DNA of 64,000 nt, taken from the NCBI RefSeq assembly GCF_014650495.1, contig NZ_BMVB01000003.1, positions 340,794-404,793 on the forward strand. The letters run 5' to 3'. Positions 44,787 to 53,123 of the stretch are shown piece by piece. Every line of letters begins with the position of its first letter. Position 1 is the stretch's first letter. A program made the translations under genes and the position numbers. The notes below the pieces were generated by a model. That model did not search any database. It saw only the letters and a list, made by a program, of their open reading frames with translations, and was not told the DNA's origin. This DNA comes from Streptomyces cinnamoneus. GTDB lineage: Bacteria; Actinomycetota; Actinomycetes; Streptomycetales; Streptomycetaceae.

Positions 44787-44873
44787 ACGCGCTGCCCCGA
44801 GGACCACCCACCGGTGGACCGGGGTGCCGCCCCTCCTTCGAGTCACCGATCGCCTGTCGACACTGGAGCCGCC

Positions 44874-46040
44874 ATGTCCGGCACACCCGGCGAACACGAC
44901 GCGCCCGCAGACCCCGCCGGCTTCCGGCCCCGCATCCCCGCGGCGGAGTGGGACGACTGGCGCTGGCACATGCGCAAACGCATCAACACCCTCGGCAAGG
45001 CCCGGCGCTGGATCCGCCTCACTCCCGACGAGGAGAAGGCCGTCGCCGGGTCGGCCGGCAAGTACCGGTGGAGCATCACCCCGTACTACGCGTCCCTGAT
45101 GGACCCCGACGACCCCACCTGCCCGGTCCGGCTGCAGGCCGTGCCCGCGCCGGGCGAGCTGACGGAATTCCCCGGCTCCGAGGTCGACCCGGTCGGGGAC
45201 ATGTACTACCGCAAGACCAACCGGGTCGTGCACAAGTACCCGGACCGGGTGATCATGCTGATCACCGAGGCGTGCCCGGTCTACTGCCGGCACTGCACCC
45301 GCAAGTTCCACACCACCGACGTGTCCGGCACCTACTTCCGTGACGACGAGGGCGGGTCCTTCGACGAGGACCTGCGCTACATCGCCGACCACCCGGAGAT
45401 CCGGGACGTGCTGCTCACCGGCGGCGACCCGCTGTCGTACCAGGACGCCCGGCTGGAGGAGATCGTCTCCGGGCTGCGGGCGATCCCGAGCGTGGAGATC
45501 ATCCGCATCGGCAGCAGGTTCCCCGTGCTGCTGCCGCAGCGCATCACCGACGGCCTGTGCGAGATGCTCGCGCGCCACCACCCGGTGTGGCTGAACACGC
45601 ACTTCAACCATCCCAAGGAGATCACCGCGGAGTCCGCCGCCGCCGTGGACCGCCTGCTGCGCCACGGCATCCCGGTGGGCAACCAGACCGTGCTGCTGCG
45701 CGGGATCAACGACGACGTCACCACGATGCGCACGCTGATGACGGAGCTGCTGCGCATCCGCGTCCGTCCCTACTACCTCTACCACTGCGACAACGTCACC
45801 GGTGTCTCGCACTTCATGACCTCCGTGGAGAAGGGCTGGGAGATCATGGAGGGCCTGCAGGGCCACATCACCGGGTTCGGGGTGCCGCAGTACGTCCTCA
45901 CCACGATGATCGGCAAGATCCCCATCGCCCAGCCGTACTTCACCCCCCACCCCGACGGCCTGCTGCTGCGCAACTACCGGGGCCAGGAGATGGTCGTCGA
46001 CGCCGCCGCGTACCCGATCACGGAGCCTGATACGCCATGA
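44874..46040 (+). CDS. blsG: KamA-family radical SAM aminomutase (arginine 2,3-aminomutase type)
   Basis: 388 residues. Cys134, Cys138 and Cys141 bind the 4Fe-4S cluster (ACPVYCRHC), followed by TGGDPL and the PLP-binding GKIP near the C-terminus. In lysine 2,3-aminomutase two Asp residues hold the lysine side chain. The first is kept (Asp306 in HCDNVTG), but the VVDAPGGGGK loop that carries the second is replaced by VLTTMIGK. This fits a non-lysine substrate such as arginine, giving the beta-arginine of blasticidin S. GGAG lies before the ATG. Confidence 0.88.
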   Translation: MSGTPGEHDAPADPAGFRPRIPAAEWDDWRWHMRKRINTLGKARRWIRLTPDEEKAVAGSAGKYRWSITPYYASLMDPDDPTCPVRLQAVPAPGELTEFPGSEVDPVGDMYYRKTNRVVHKYPDRVIMLITEACPVYCRHCTRKFHTTDVSGTYFRDDEGGSFDEDLRYIADHPEIRDVLLTGGDPLSYQDARLEEIVSGLRAIPSVEIIRIGSRFPVLLPQRITDGLCEMLARHHPVWLNTHFNHPKEITAESAAAVDRLLRHGIPVGNQTVLLRGINDDVTTMRTLMTELLRIRVRPYYLYHCDNVTGVSHFMTSVEKGWEIMEGLQGHITGFGVPQYVLTTMIGKIPIAQPYFTPHPDGLLLRNYRGQEMVVDAAAYPITEPDTP

Positions 46041-47215
46041 GTCTCGACAAGCGCCTGGGACAGCGATTCCTGCCCTACGGGGCCAACTACCTCGACTGGT
46101 CGGACATGCACGAGCTGCGCGAGGCGATCGAGCACGCCGTGCTCTTCCGCTACCAGACGGAGGGCGAGTCCATCGCCTCCCGGCTGGAGCGCCGGGTCGC
46201 CGAGCGCCTGGGCGCCCGGCACGTCCTGGCCCTGCACAACGGCACCGAGGCCCTCCGGCTGGCGCTGATCTCCACCCGGCCGCGCACCGGCGACCTCGTG
46301 CACATCCCGGCGGTCACCTTCGTCGCGGTGGCGGGGGCGGTCCTCTCCAGCGGGCTGGTCCCGGTGCTCGTCGACGTCGACGACTCCCTCTCCCTCGACC
46401 CCGCGCTGCTGCCGCCCGGCACCGAGCGGGTGATCGTCGCCCACATGGAAGGGACGGTGGCCCGGCTGCCGGAAGGCGTGCCGTACGTCGTCGAGGACTG
46501 CGCCCAGGCCCTGGGCGCCTCCTTCCCCGACGGCCGGCACGCCGGGACGGCCGGGTACGCCGGCACGTTCAGCTTCCACCACAACAAGGTGCTCACCTCG
46601 GGCGAGGGCGGACTGCTCGTCACCGGCGACCCCGCCGCGTGGGCGACCATGCGCTGCTACCACGACCACGGGTCCGCCCGGGTGCCCGGCTGCTACCCGA
46701 CGTGGAACGCGGACGCCCACTACGGGGAGAACTTCGTCACCAGCGAGGGCGTGGCGGCCATCCAGTTCCAGCAGTTCCGCCACCTCGACGAGCTGCTCGC
46801 CGGCCTGGAGCGGCAGTACGCCATCGCCATGGACGACCTGCCGGACCGCACGGACCTCACGGTCCTGCCGAGGGCCGCGGGGGACGTGAAGATCAGCCTG
46901 CGCTTCCGCTGGGAGAGCCGGGAACTGCGCGACGCGGCCGTCGCCGCGCTCACCGCGCGCGGCATCGCCAACTGGACCCTCGGCAAGTACCTCCTGCCGG
47001 AACACCCGGTGATCACCGGCCGGCGCTCCCTCTACGCCGACGGCTTCCCCTGGAGCCTCGCCCCCGACCGGCCCCTGATGCTCAGCCGCGACGGGTTCGC
47101 CCGCACCCGGGACCTGCTCGGCCGCACCCTGTGCGTGCCCTTGTCGCCGGAGCTCTCCGAACAGGACCAGGTCCTGGCCGTCAAGACCCTGCGCCAGACC
47201 CTGGAGGCCGTATGA
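46037..47215 (+). CDS. blsH: DegT/DnrJ/EryC1-type sugar aminotransferase
   Basis: 392-residue PLP aminotransferase; Lys184 in FHHNKVLTSGEGG, with HNGTEALRLAL and the DVDDSLSLDP segment. The family aminates keto-sugars. Here it would introduce the 4'-amino group of the dideoxy-hexuronic sugar (cytosinine) to which beta-arginine is attached. ATGA overlap with the aminomutase stop indicates coupled expression. Confidence 0.87.
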   Translation: MSLDKRLGQRFLPYGANYLDWSDMHELREAIEHAVLFRYQTEGESIASRLERRVAERLGARHVLALHNGTEALRLALISTRPRTGDLVHIPAVTFVAVAGAVLSSGLVPVLVDVDDSLSLDPALLPPGTERVIVAHMEGTVARLPEGVPYVVEDCAQALGASFPDGRHAGTAGYAGTFSFHHNKVLTSGEGGLLVTGDPAAWATMRCYHDHGSARVPGCYPTWNADAHYGENFVTSEGVAAIQFQQFRHLDELLAGLERQYAIAMDDLPDRTDLTVLPRAAGDVKISLRFRWESRELRDAAVAALTARGIANWTLGKYLLPEHPVITGRRSLYADGFPWSLAPDRPLMLSRDGFARTRDLLGRTLCVPLSPELSEQDQVLAVKTLRQTLEAV

Positions 47216-48465
47216 ACGGGAGCGCCCCGGTCCTGCTGATGGCCGACGACCGGCCCTGCACCTTCACCCGCTACGCGGCCGGGGCCCTGGCCGGCCGGCT
47301 GGTCCTGCTGCGCTTCGCCGAGGTGCGCCGGGACCTGCCGGACGACTACCTGCGCGAGACCGCGCACCTGCCGGCGTTCTGGGTGCGCGAAGGCGTGCCG
47401 CTGGAGGAGGAGGCCCGGCGCTACACGCAGTGGGCGGCCGCACTGCCCGCCCGGCCCGGCCGCTTCTGCAATCCCTCGGAGCCCCGGCAGGCCGTCGCCC
47501 AGCGGTTCGCGGCGCTGGCCGGCCTGCCGCACCTGACGGAACGACAGGTGACGTGGGTGCGGGACAAGGCTGCCATGAAGGACAAGTTCCGGGAAGTGGG
47601 GCTGCGCACCGCCCGGTACGCGCGCGTGACGGACGCGGCCGACGTCGAACGGTTCGCGGCGGTGTGCGGCTGGCCCCTGGTCCTGAAGCCCGTGGACTCC
47701 TTCGCCTGTGTGGACACCTTCCGGCTGGCCGGGCCGACCTGCCTGGACCGGGCCGTCTTCGGCACGCGGGAGTGGATGGTCGAGGAGTACCTGGGCGGCA
47801 CCGAGTGGGAGGTGTGCGCGCTCGTCCACGACGGGGAGGTGCTGGACGCCTGGCCCAGCGCCATGCCGTGCCGTCCGCTGGACATCGTCGACGGTGCGAT
47901 GAACGCCAACATCAGCGTGGCCACCGGCGAGGGCCCGCCCGTGGACCTGCGGGGCATGCTCCAGCGCATCGCCACCGGCATGGGCCTGGACCACGGCTAT
48001 GTGCACATGGAGTTCTTCGTGATCGACGGCACGGTGTACGCGGGCGAGATCGGCGTGCGGCTGGCGGGCTGCGAGATCACCGCCAACCACGGGCACGCCT
48101 ACGGCTTCGACGTCTTCGGTGCCACGCTCGACGTCTACCTCGGCCGGCGCCCCCGCCTCCGGTACGGTGAGCGCCGCTGCGCGGGCGACCTGCTGCTCCC
48201 CCTGCCCGGCTCGGGCGTCGTCCGCGCCATCACCCCCAGGGAGGAGCTGTTGCGCATCCCCGGGGTCGTCGACGCCGTTCTCAAGGTGGGCGTCGGTGAC
48301 GCGGTCGCGGCACGCCGCGCCTCGCACAACGCGTCCGGGTACGTCCATGTGACAGGCACATCGATCGGCGAGGTGGAGCACCGCATGCGCGAGGTCCTCG
48401 GCGCCTTCACCATCGATGTGGCGCCCAGCGTGCGGCCCCGGGAGGCCGGCGCCGCGCACCCGTGA
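47212..48465 (+). CDS. ATP-grasp ligase
   Basis: 417 residues with an ATP-grasp core: RDKAAMKDKFREVGLRT, GWPLVLKPVDSF, VEEYLGGTEWEVCALV and the metal-binding EIGVRLAGCEITANHG. These ligases form amide bonds through acyl phosphates. It probably joins beta-arginine to cytosinine. The start overlaps the aminotransferase stop (ATGA). By order it matches blsI, but the substrate assignment is inference. Confidence 0.85.
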   Translation: MNGSAPVLLMADDRPCTFTRYAAGALAGRLVLLRFAEVRRDLPDDYLRETAHLPAFWVREGVPLEEEARRYTQWAAALPARPGRFCNPSEPRQAVAQRFAALAGLPHLTERQVTWVRDKAAMKDKFREVGLRTARYARVTDAADVERFAAVCGWPLVLKPVDSFACVDTFRLAGPTCLDRAVFGTREWMVEEYLGGTEWEVCALVHDGEVLDAWPSAMPCRPLDIVDGAMNANISVATGEGPPVDLRGMLQRIATGMGLDHGYVHMEFFVIDGTVYAGEIGVRLAGCEITANHGHAYGFDVFGATLDVYLGRRPRLRYGERRCAGDLLLPLPGSGVVRAITPREELLRIPGVVDAVLKVGVGDAVAARRASHNASGYVHVTGTSIGEVEHRMREVLGAFTIDVAPSVRPREAGAAHP

Positions 48466-48513
48466 CCCCCGTGCCCGGCCGGACCGCACCGCCAGCGAAC
48501 GGAGACCGAGACA

Positions 48514-49743
48514 GTGACGAACGGGTTGCCCCGCCGGTTCATCAATCTGCTGACGCGCCATCATGTGGTGGGGGCGGCCTGCTGGAGCGTGGTCTCCCGG
48601 CTGCCCGTGTACCTCATGTCGCTGGCCGTGGTGCTGGTGGTCCGGGAACAGGGCGGCAGTTACGCACAGGCCGGGCTGGTGGCCGCGCTGTACACCCTGG
48701 GCATGGCGGCCGGCAGTCCCCTCGTCGCACGGTACGTCGACCGCAGGGGCCGGCGGCCGGTGCTCGTCGCGACCGGGCTGGTCTATCCGTCGGCGCTGGG
48801 CCTGCTGGTGGGGGTCACCCGGCCGGGCGACTGGGCGCAGCCGGTCGGTGCCGTCGTCGCCGGCGTGGCCCTGCCCCCCGCCAACGCGTGCATGCGCTCG
48901 CTGTGGGCGCGGCTGCCGCTCCGTGACGACGAGCGGGAGATCGCCTACTTGTGGGAGGCCCTGCTCACCGAGGTTCTCGTGATCGGTGCGCCGCTGATGC
49001 TGGCGGCCCTGATGCTCCCGGGGTCCGCCGGGCTCGCCCTGGCGACGGTGGCGACGATCGGCGGCGTCGGAGCGCTGGGGCTCGCCATGAGCCGGCTTCC
49101 CTCGGAGCCCCGGGAGAAGGGCGCGCGGCCGGACGACGGTCCGCACCACCTGCTGGGGCCTCTCCGGGAGCCGGCCATGCTGGCGCTCACGGGAGTGATG
49201 GCCGTGTGCGCGGTGCCCATCGGGCTGATGACGCTGGCCATTCCGGCGTTCGTCGACGACCACGGATCGCCGGGCAGCACGGGTGTCGTATACGCCTGCT
49301 GGGGCGTCGGCAGTGCGGTGGGGGCCCTGTGGCTGGGGCGCTCGCAGTCGGAGGTGGCGGTGCACCGGAGGTTCCCGCGGCTGGTGTCGGCCTATGCCGT
49401 GGGGACGGCACTGCCTCTGCTGGCCGTGTCCGAGCTGACGCTGGGTGTGGCACTGGCGGTGGGCAGTGTGCCCATCGCCCTGGTGTCGGCCAGTGAGATG
49501 ACCCTGGTCAGCCGGGTCGCCGACAGCCGGTTGCTGACGGAGGCGTTCACCTGGGCCTCCCTGGCCACCGTGGTGGGCGACGCCCTGGGGCAGCAGGCGG
49601 GCGGGCTGCTGATGGATCCGGCCGGACCGCGCGGAGTGTTCGCGCTGGCGGCGGTGGTGGCCGCGGCCGGAGCGGCTCTGGCCTTCGCCTGCCGGGAGTT
49701 GCTGGGCCGCGGTGCGGTCGTCGCGGCGGAGCACGCGGCGTGA
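48514..49743 (+). CDS. MFS transporter of the nucleoside cluster
   Basis: 409 residues with about 12 hydrophobic segments and motif A VDRRGRRPVLVA. GTG 48514 follows GGAG. Located inside the cluster, so it is the probable exporter of the nucleoside antibiotic and one self-protection factor. By order it matches blsJ. Confidence 0.87.
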   Translation: MTNGLPRRFINLLTRHHVVGAACWSVVSRLPVYLMSLAVVLVVREQGGSYAQAGLVAALYTLGMAAGSPLVARYVDRRGRRPVLVATGLVYPSALGLLVGVTRPGDWAQPVGAVVAGVALPPANACMRSLWARLPLRDDEREIAYLWEALLTEVLVIGAPLMLAALMLPGSAGLALATVATIGGVGALGLAMSRLPSEPREKGARPDDGPHHLLGPLREPAMLALTGVMAVCAVPIGLMTLAIPAFVDDHGSPGSTGVVYACWGVGSAVGALWLGRSQSEVAVHRRFPRLVSAYAVGTALPLLAVSELTLGVALAVGSVPIALVSASEMTLVSRVADSRLLTEAFTWASLATVVGDALGQQAGGLLMDPAGPRGVFALAAVVAAAGAALAFACRELLGRGAVVAAEHAA

Positions 49744-49885
49744 GCGGCCGCCGGCCCGCCAGGGCCCCACCGCCTTGCCGGCCCTCCGGTCCTGCCCGTT
49801 CCCCTCCTTCCCGTCCCTCCCCCTCCCGCGCCGGCCCGCGCTCGGGCCGGCCCCGGGTCAGCGCACGAACACGAGGTGTCTCCCC

Positions 49886-51778
49886 ATGAACCCTGCCGTC
49901 AGCGACCAGCGGCACCAGCGGTCGTCCGCCGTACCGGGGCCCGGAGTGTTCCGCCCGGTCGCCCTCGACCGGTTCTCCGATGCCGTTGCGGAATTCCTGG
50001 CGGCCCCCGGCCGGACGCCCGTTCCCGTACCGGTCGACGGCCGTGCCGATCTCGTCTCCGGCGTGGCCGCGGCGAACGGGCTCTACGACGGCCTCCGCAC
50101 GCCCGCGCCCCTGGACCTGGGTGTCGTGCTCGGGGCCGAGGACCTGCCGGGGGGCGTGGCAGAGCTGGCCGGTCCGTTCGCCCGCCGGTGGGTGGACGAG
50201 AAGGAGCTCGACGATGCGGCCTCCTTCCACGACCGCCACCCCGGGACGCTGCTCGTCGTCGGCCGCTACGACCGCCTCAACCTCTCCCCCGTACGGGCGC
50301 TGCTGCTGGCCACCTACCGCGGTGCCGGGCACGCGCTGACCCTGCTGAGCGGGCGCGACGGCGCCTCGGTGGCCTGGAACGTGGCCAAGCAGTACGCCTT
50401 CGCCAGGCAGGAGGTGGACGCGCTGGGCCTGTTCACCGACACCGACCGCCCACCCCACCTGCCCGGCGTGCGGGTCTTCGACGACCGTGACTTCGAGCGG
50501 ACCGACATCCAGGGCGAGATCCTCGGCACCCGGTGGCGCAGGGTGGTCTTCCAGGGCCACGGCAAGGACGACAGCGTCAACCTCGGCGAGTTCACCATCT
50601 GCGGGCTCAACCCCGCCGTCCCCGCCGTCCCGGGCCTCCTCGGTCCCCGCTGCGCGTACGGGCTGCCGTGCTACAAGCCCGAGGACAAGCTGGTCCCCCT
50701 CCACCGCGTGGAGGCCGCGGAGGTGGTCCTCAGCGCCTGCAACAGCGGCCCGCTCGCCGACCTCGCGCTCTACGACCCCAAGTACCAGCTGCTGCTCAAC
50801 GCCCTCGACGGCCCCGCCCGCACGGTCGTCTCCGCCGTGTCCGTCCACGATTCCGACCGGCCGGAGAACGTGGCGTGGATGCGCGCCGCCCTCACCGGTG
50901 CGGACTCCGTCGACACCCTCAACGCCAGTCTGGCCGGGTCGCACCCGTACCCGGCGTTCATGCGCTTCGGCATGCCGGACGGCGAAGGGGGACAAGCGCC
51001 TCCCGCGCCCCGGCCGGCCGACCACCGGCCCGACCCGCTGCTGATCACCGTGGGCCGGCGGCTCACCGCCCTGCTCGCCTCCGAGCTGCTGCCCCACAAC
51101 CATGCGCTGCGCCCGCGGCTGACGAAGCTCGCCCGCAAGGTGGACCTCTGGGCGGCCCGGCCCACGCATCTCGCCGACCAGTCGCCCGACGAGATCCTCG
51201 CTTCGCTCACGGCGGACCTGCAGTCCCTCGACCACGCCGTCACCGAGCAGGTCGCGGAGAACCCCGAGAACGAGATCATGAACTATCCGGCCTACTTCGG
51301 CGACCGCAGCTCCCTCGACCCACGGGTGCGCGAGGTGACCTGTCACTGCGGGCGGCCCGCACAGGAGTTCACCCGGCGCGGTCTGCTCCCGTACGTCCTG
51401 GACACCACGTGCGCGGTCTGCATGCGCTGCGGTGACGTCACGTTCCGGGTGCCCGGGGCGCCCGCCCTTCTGGCCCACGCGGACGACGAGGTGGAGCAGG
51501 GCGGCGTGCTGGAGGTGCGCGCCGAGCTCACCGCGTCCCGGCCCGGTCCCGTGCGGCTCGGCCTGTTCGTCCCGACCTACCTGCGCGACGACACCGTGGT
51601 CGAGCCGCGCACGGTGAAGGTCCGGGGCACGGCCGACCGTCCCCGGGACGTGACGTTCCGGGTGCGGTTCGCGGCCGGGACCGCGCCGCAGGCGTACTAC
51701 TTCACGGTCTTCGCCGTGCAGGACCTCGCCGTCTCCACCGCCCGGCGCCACTTCGGAGTCGTCCCGCGCAGCACGTGA
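49886..51778 (+). CDS. Caspase/CHAT-like protein with cysteine cluster, function unknown
   Basis: 630 residues, no signal peptide or membrane segment. The core resembles a clan CD peptidase: His225 in VVFQGHGKDD and Cys285 in VLSACNSGPLADL form the expected His/Cys pair, each after a hydrophobic strand. Downstream, Cys486, Cys488, Cys509, Cys512 and Cys515 (CHCG ... CAVCMRCG) look like a zinc ribbon, followed by a beta-sandwich-like C-terminus. GAGGTG precedes the ATG. By order it falls in the blsK slot; I recall BlsK being described as a leucyl-tRNA-dependent leucyltransferase but cannot verify homology. It could be a peptidase, an acyltransferase using the Cys, or a scaffold. Confidence 0.72.
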   Translation: MNPAVSDQRHQRSSAVPGPGVFRPVALDRFSDAVAEFLAAPGRTPVPVPVDGRADLVSGVAAANGLYDGLRTPAPLDLGVVLGAEDLPGGVAELAGPFARRWVDEKELDDAASFHDRHPGTLLVVGRYDRLNLSPVRALLLATYRGAGHALTLLSGRDGASVAWNVAKQYAFARQEVDALGLFTDTDRPPHLPGVRVFDDRDFERTDIQGEILGTRWRRVVFQGHGKDDSVNLGEFTICGLNPAVPAVPGLLGPRCAYGLPCYKPEDKLVPLHRVEAAEVVLSACNSGPLADLALYDPKYQLLLNALDGPARTVVSAVSVHDSDRPENVAWMRAALTGADSVDTLNASLAGSHPYPAFMRFGMPDGEGGQAPPAPRPADHRPDPLLITVGRRLTALLASELLPHNHALRPRLTKLARKVDLWAARPTHLADQSPDEILASLTADLQSLDHAVTEQVAENPENEIMNYPAYFGDRSSLDPRVREVTCHCGRPAQEFTRRGLLPYVLDTTCAVCMRCGDVTFRVPGAPALLAHADDEVEQGGVLEVRAELTASRPGPVRLGLFVPTYLRDDTVVEPRTVKVRGTADRPRDVTFRVRFAAGTAPQAYYFTVFAVQDLAVSTARRHFGVVPRST

Positions 51779-51823
51779 AGACAGCAGCACCGGCACCATC
51801 CATCCGATCGAAGGACGGTTGTC

Positions 51824-52441
51824 ATGCAGAACCAGACCACACCCCCCATCGAGCTCGTCGAGAACGACGGCGAGGTGACCTTGAGCATCGGCGGCGAACA
51901 GGCCATGCAGGCCTGGGAGCGCGACCTGATGTGGGCGAGCGCCGACATGCTGTGCGAGTACGGCCACGACTTCTACGAAGTGGGGCTGGGCCTCGGGCTG
52001 TCCGCCCTGCGCATCGCGGGCAACCCCACCACGCGCAGCCACACGGTGCTGGAGCTCTTCGACGAGGTCGAGGACCTCTTCCGCGCCCGCCATCCGGAAC
52101 TGCCCGGCACCCTCTCCATCGAGCGCGGCGACTTCTTCCGGCGCGTCTTCGAGCTGCCGTCGGAGAGCATCGACGGCATGTTCTTCGACCCGGCCCTGGA
52201 CATGGACGTCTGGACGGACAAGGAGCTCTGGGCGAGGACCATGCCGGAGGTCGTGCGCGTGCTGCGCCCCGGCGGGGTGTTCATCCCGTTCTTCAGCACC
52301 AGGCCGGAGCTGCGCTGGCAGTACCTGCCGCACTTCCGCAGCATCCGCGTCGAGCGTCACCCGTACGTCGCGTACGAGACCACCGAGTACACGCACGGCA
52401 CGAGCGGCGACGCCTACATCCAGTGCTTCCGCAAGGACTGA
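51824..52441 (+). CDS. blsL: SAM methyltransferase, guanidinoacetate-methyltransferase-like
   Basis: 205-residue class I methyltransferase; SAM motif I YEVGLGLGLSAL, acidic LELFDEVEDL, then MFFDP and LRPGGVFIPFFSTR. The overall pattern is like guanidinoacetate/arginine methyltransferases, which fits N-methylation of the guanidino group of the beta-arginine unit. Starts 45 bp after the caspase-like gene. The final seven codons including the stop are tandemly duplicated immediately downstream. Confidence 0.83.
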   Translation: MQNQTTPPIELVENDGEVTLSIGGEQAMQAWERDLMWASADMLCEYGHDFYEVGLGLGLSALRIAGNPTTRSHTVLELFDEVEDLFRARHPELPGTLSIERGDFFRRVFELPSESIDGMFFDPALDMDVWTDKELWARTMPEVVRVLRPGGVFIPFFSTRPELRWQYLPHFRSIRVERHPYVAYETTEYTHGTSGDAYIQCFRKD

Positions 52442-52462
52442 CAGCGCTTCCGCGAGGACTGA
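52421..52462 (+). repeat. 21-bp tandem duplication of the methyltransferase 3' end
   Basis: 52421-52441 encodes QCFRKD-stop and 52442-52462 would encode QRFREDstop; the copies differ at two bases. A slipped-strand duplication of the last seven codons, kept outside the gene because the first stop remains. A shorter GAGGACTGACTGA echo follows. Confidence 0.85.
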
Positions 52463-52488
52463 CGACAAGGACGAGGACTGACTGACCG

Positions 52489-53028
52489 ATGACCACCGAA
52501 TCGAGTACCGGCGCCGGCCCCGGTGCGGCGGAGGGGCCGGGCATCCGCTCGGTCTTCCTCGCCGGTCCCTTCCTCCAGCTCCTGGACCCGGCCACCGGGG
52601 AGATGCCCGGCGATGCCCGGGCCCCCTTCGACACCCTGATCAAACACTTCGAGGCGCAGGGGCTCTCCGTCCACAACGCCCACCGCCGGGAGGCGTGGGG
52701 GGCGGAACTCATGCGCCCGGAGGAGTGCACCCGCATCGACCAGGAGGAGATCCGCAAGGCCGACGCGTTCGTCGCCCTGCCCGGCTGCCCGGCCTCCCCC
52801 GGCACGCACATCGAGGTGGGCTGGGCCAGCGCGTTCGGCAAACCGATCGTCCTGCTGCTGGAGAGGGACCGGGAGTACACCTTCCTCGTCCAGGGCCTGC
52901 ACACCGTGGCCACGGTGGAGTACGTCCTCCACACGGACGTCGCCGACGCGCTGCCCGCCGTCGACCGGGCCCTGCGCCGTGCGGTGGCCCGCCACCGCGA
53001 GGCGGCACCCGGTGGCCGCTGCCACTGA
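52489..53028 (+). CDS. blsM: CMP N-glycosidase (nucleoside 2-deoxyribosyltransferase family)
   Basis: 179 residues. Nucleoside 2-deoxyribosyltransferase-like fold: FLAGPFLQLLDP at the N-terminus, DQEEIRKADAFVALPG, and the probable catalytic Glu109 in SPGTHIEVGWASAFGKP. BlsM/MilB-type enzymes hydrolyse CMP (or hydroxymethyl-CMP) to free cytosine for the glycosyltransferase that starts the pathway. Last gene of the cluster; a strong terminator begins 9 bp after its stop. Confidence 0.87.
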   Translation: MTTESSTGAGPGAAEGPGIRSVFLAGPFLQLLDPATGEMPGDARAPFDTLIKHFEAQGLSVHNAHRREAWGAELMRPEECTRIDQEEIRKADAFVALPGCPASPGTHIEVGWASAFGKPIVLLLERDREYTFLVQGLHTVATVEYVLHTDVADALPAVDRALRRAVARHREAAPGGRCH

Positions 53029-53037
53029 CCCCGCACG

Positions 53038-53074
53038 CCGCCGCCCGCCCCGTACGTCCCGGGGCGGGCGGCGG
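53038..53074. terminator. Terminator closing the nucleoside cluster
   Basis: Perfect 15-bp GC stem (53038-53052 with 53060-53074) and a 7-nt loop, between the last cluster gene and the convergent dioxygenase gene; probably works in both directions. Confidence 0.83.
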
Positions 53075-53123
53075 TCGTCCGGCGGGACGGCACCCGCACC
53101 GGGCCGTGGCCGGGCACGGCCGG

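Noticed and set aside
47032..49770. Minus-strand open frame of 912 codons across the nucleoside cluster
   Set aside because: Antisense to the aminotransferase, ATP-grasp and MFS genes; no recognisable domain.
49547..52468. Minus-strand open frame of 973 codons opposite the caspase-like gene
   Set aside because: Antisense shadow; the plus strand has the ribosome site, conserved His/Cys and Zn-ribbon patterns.
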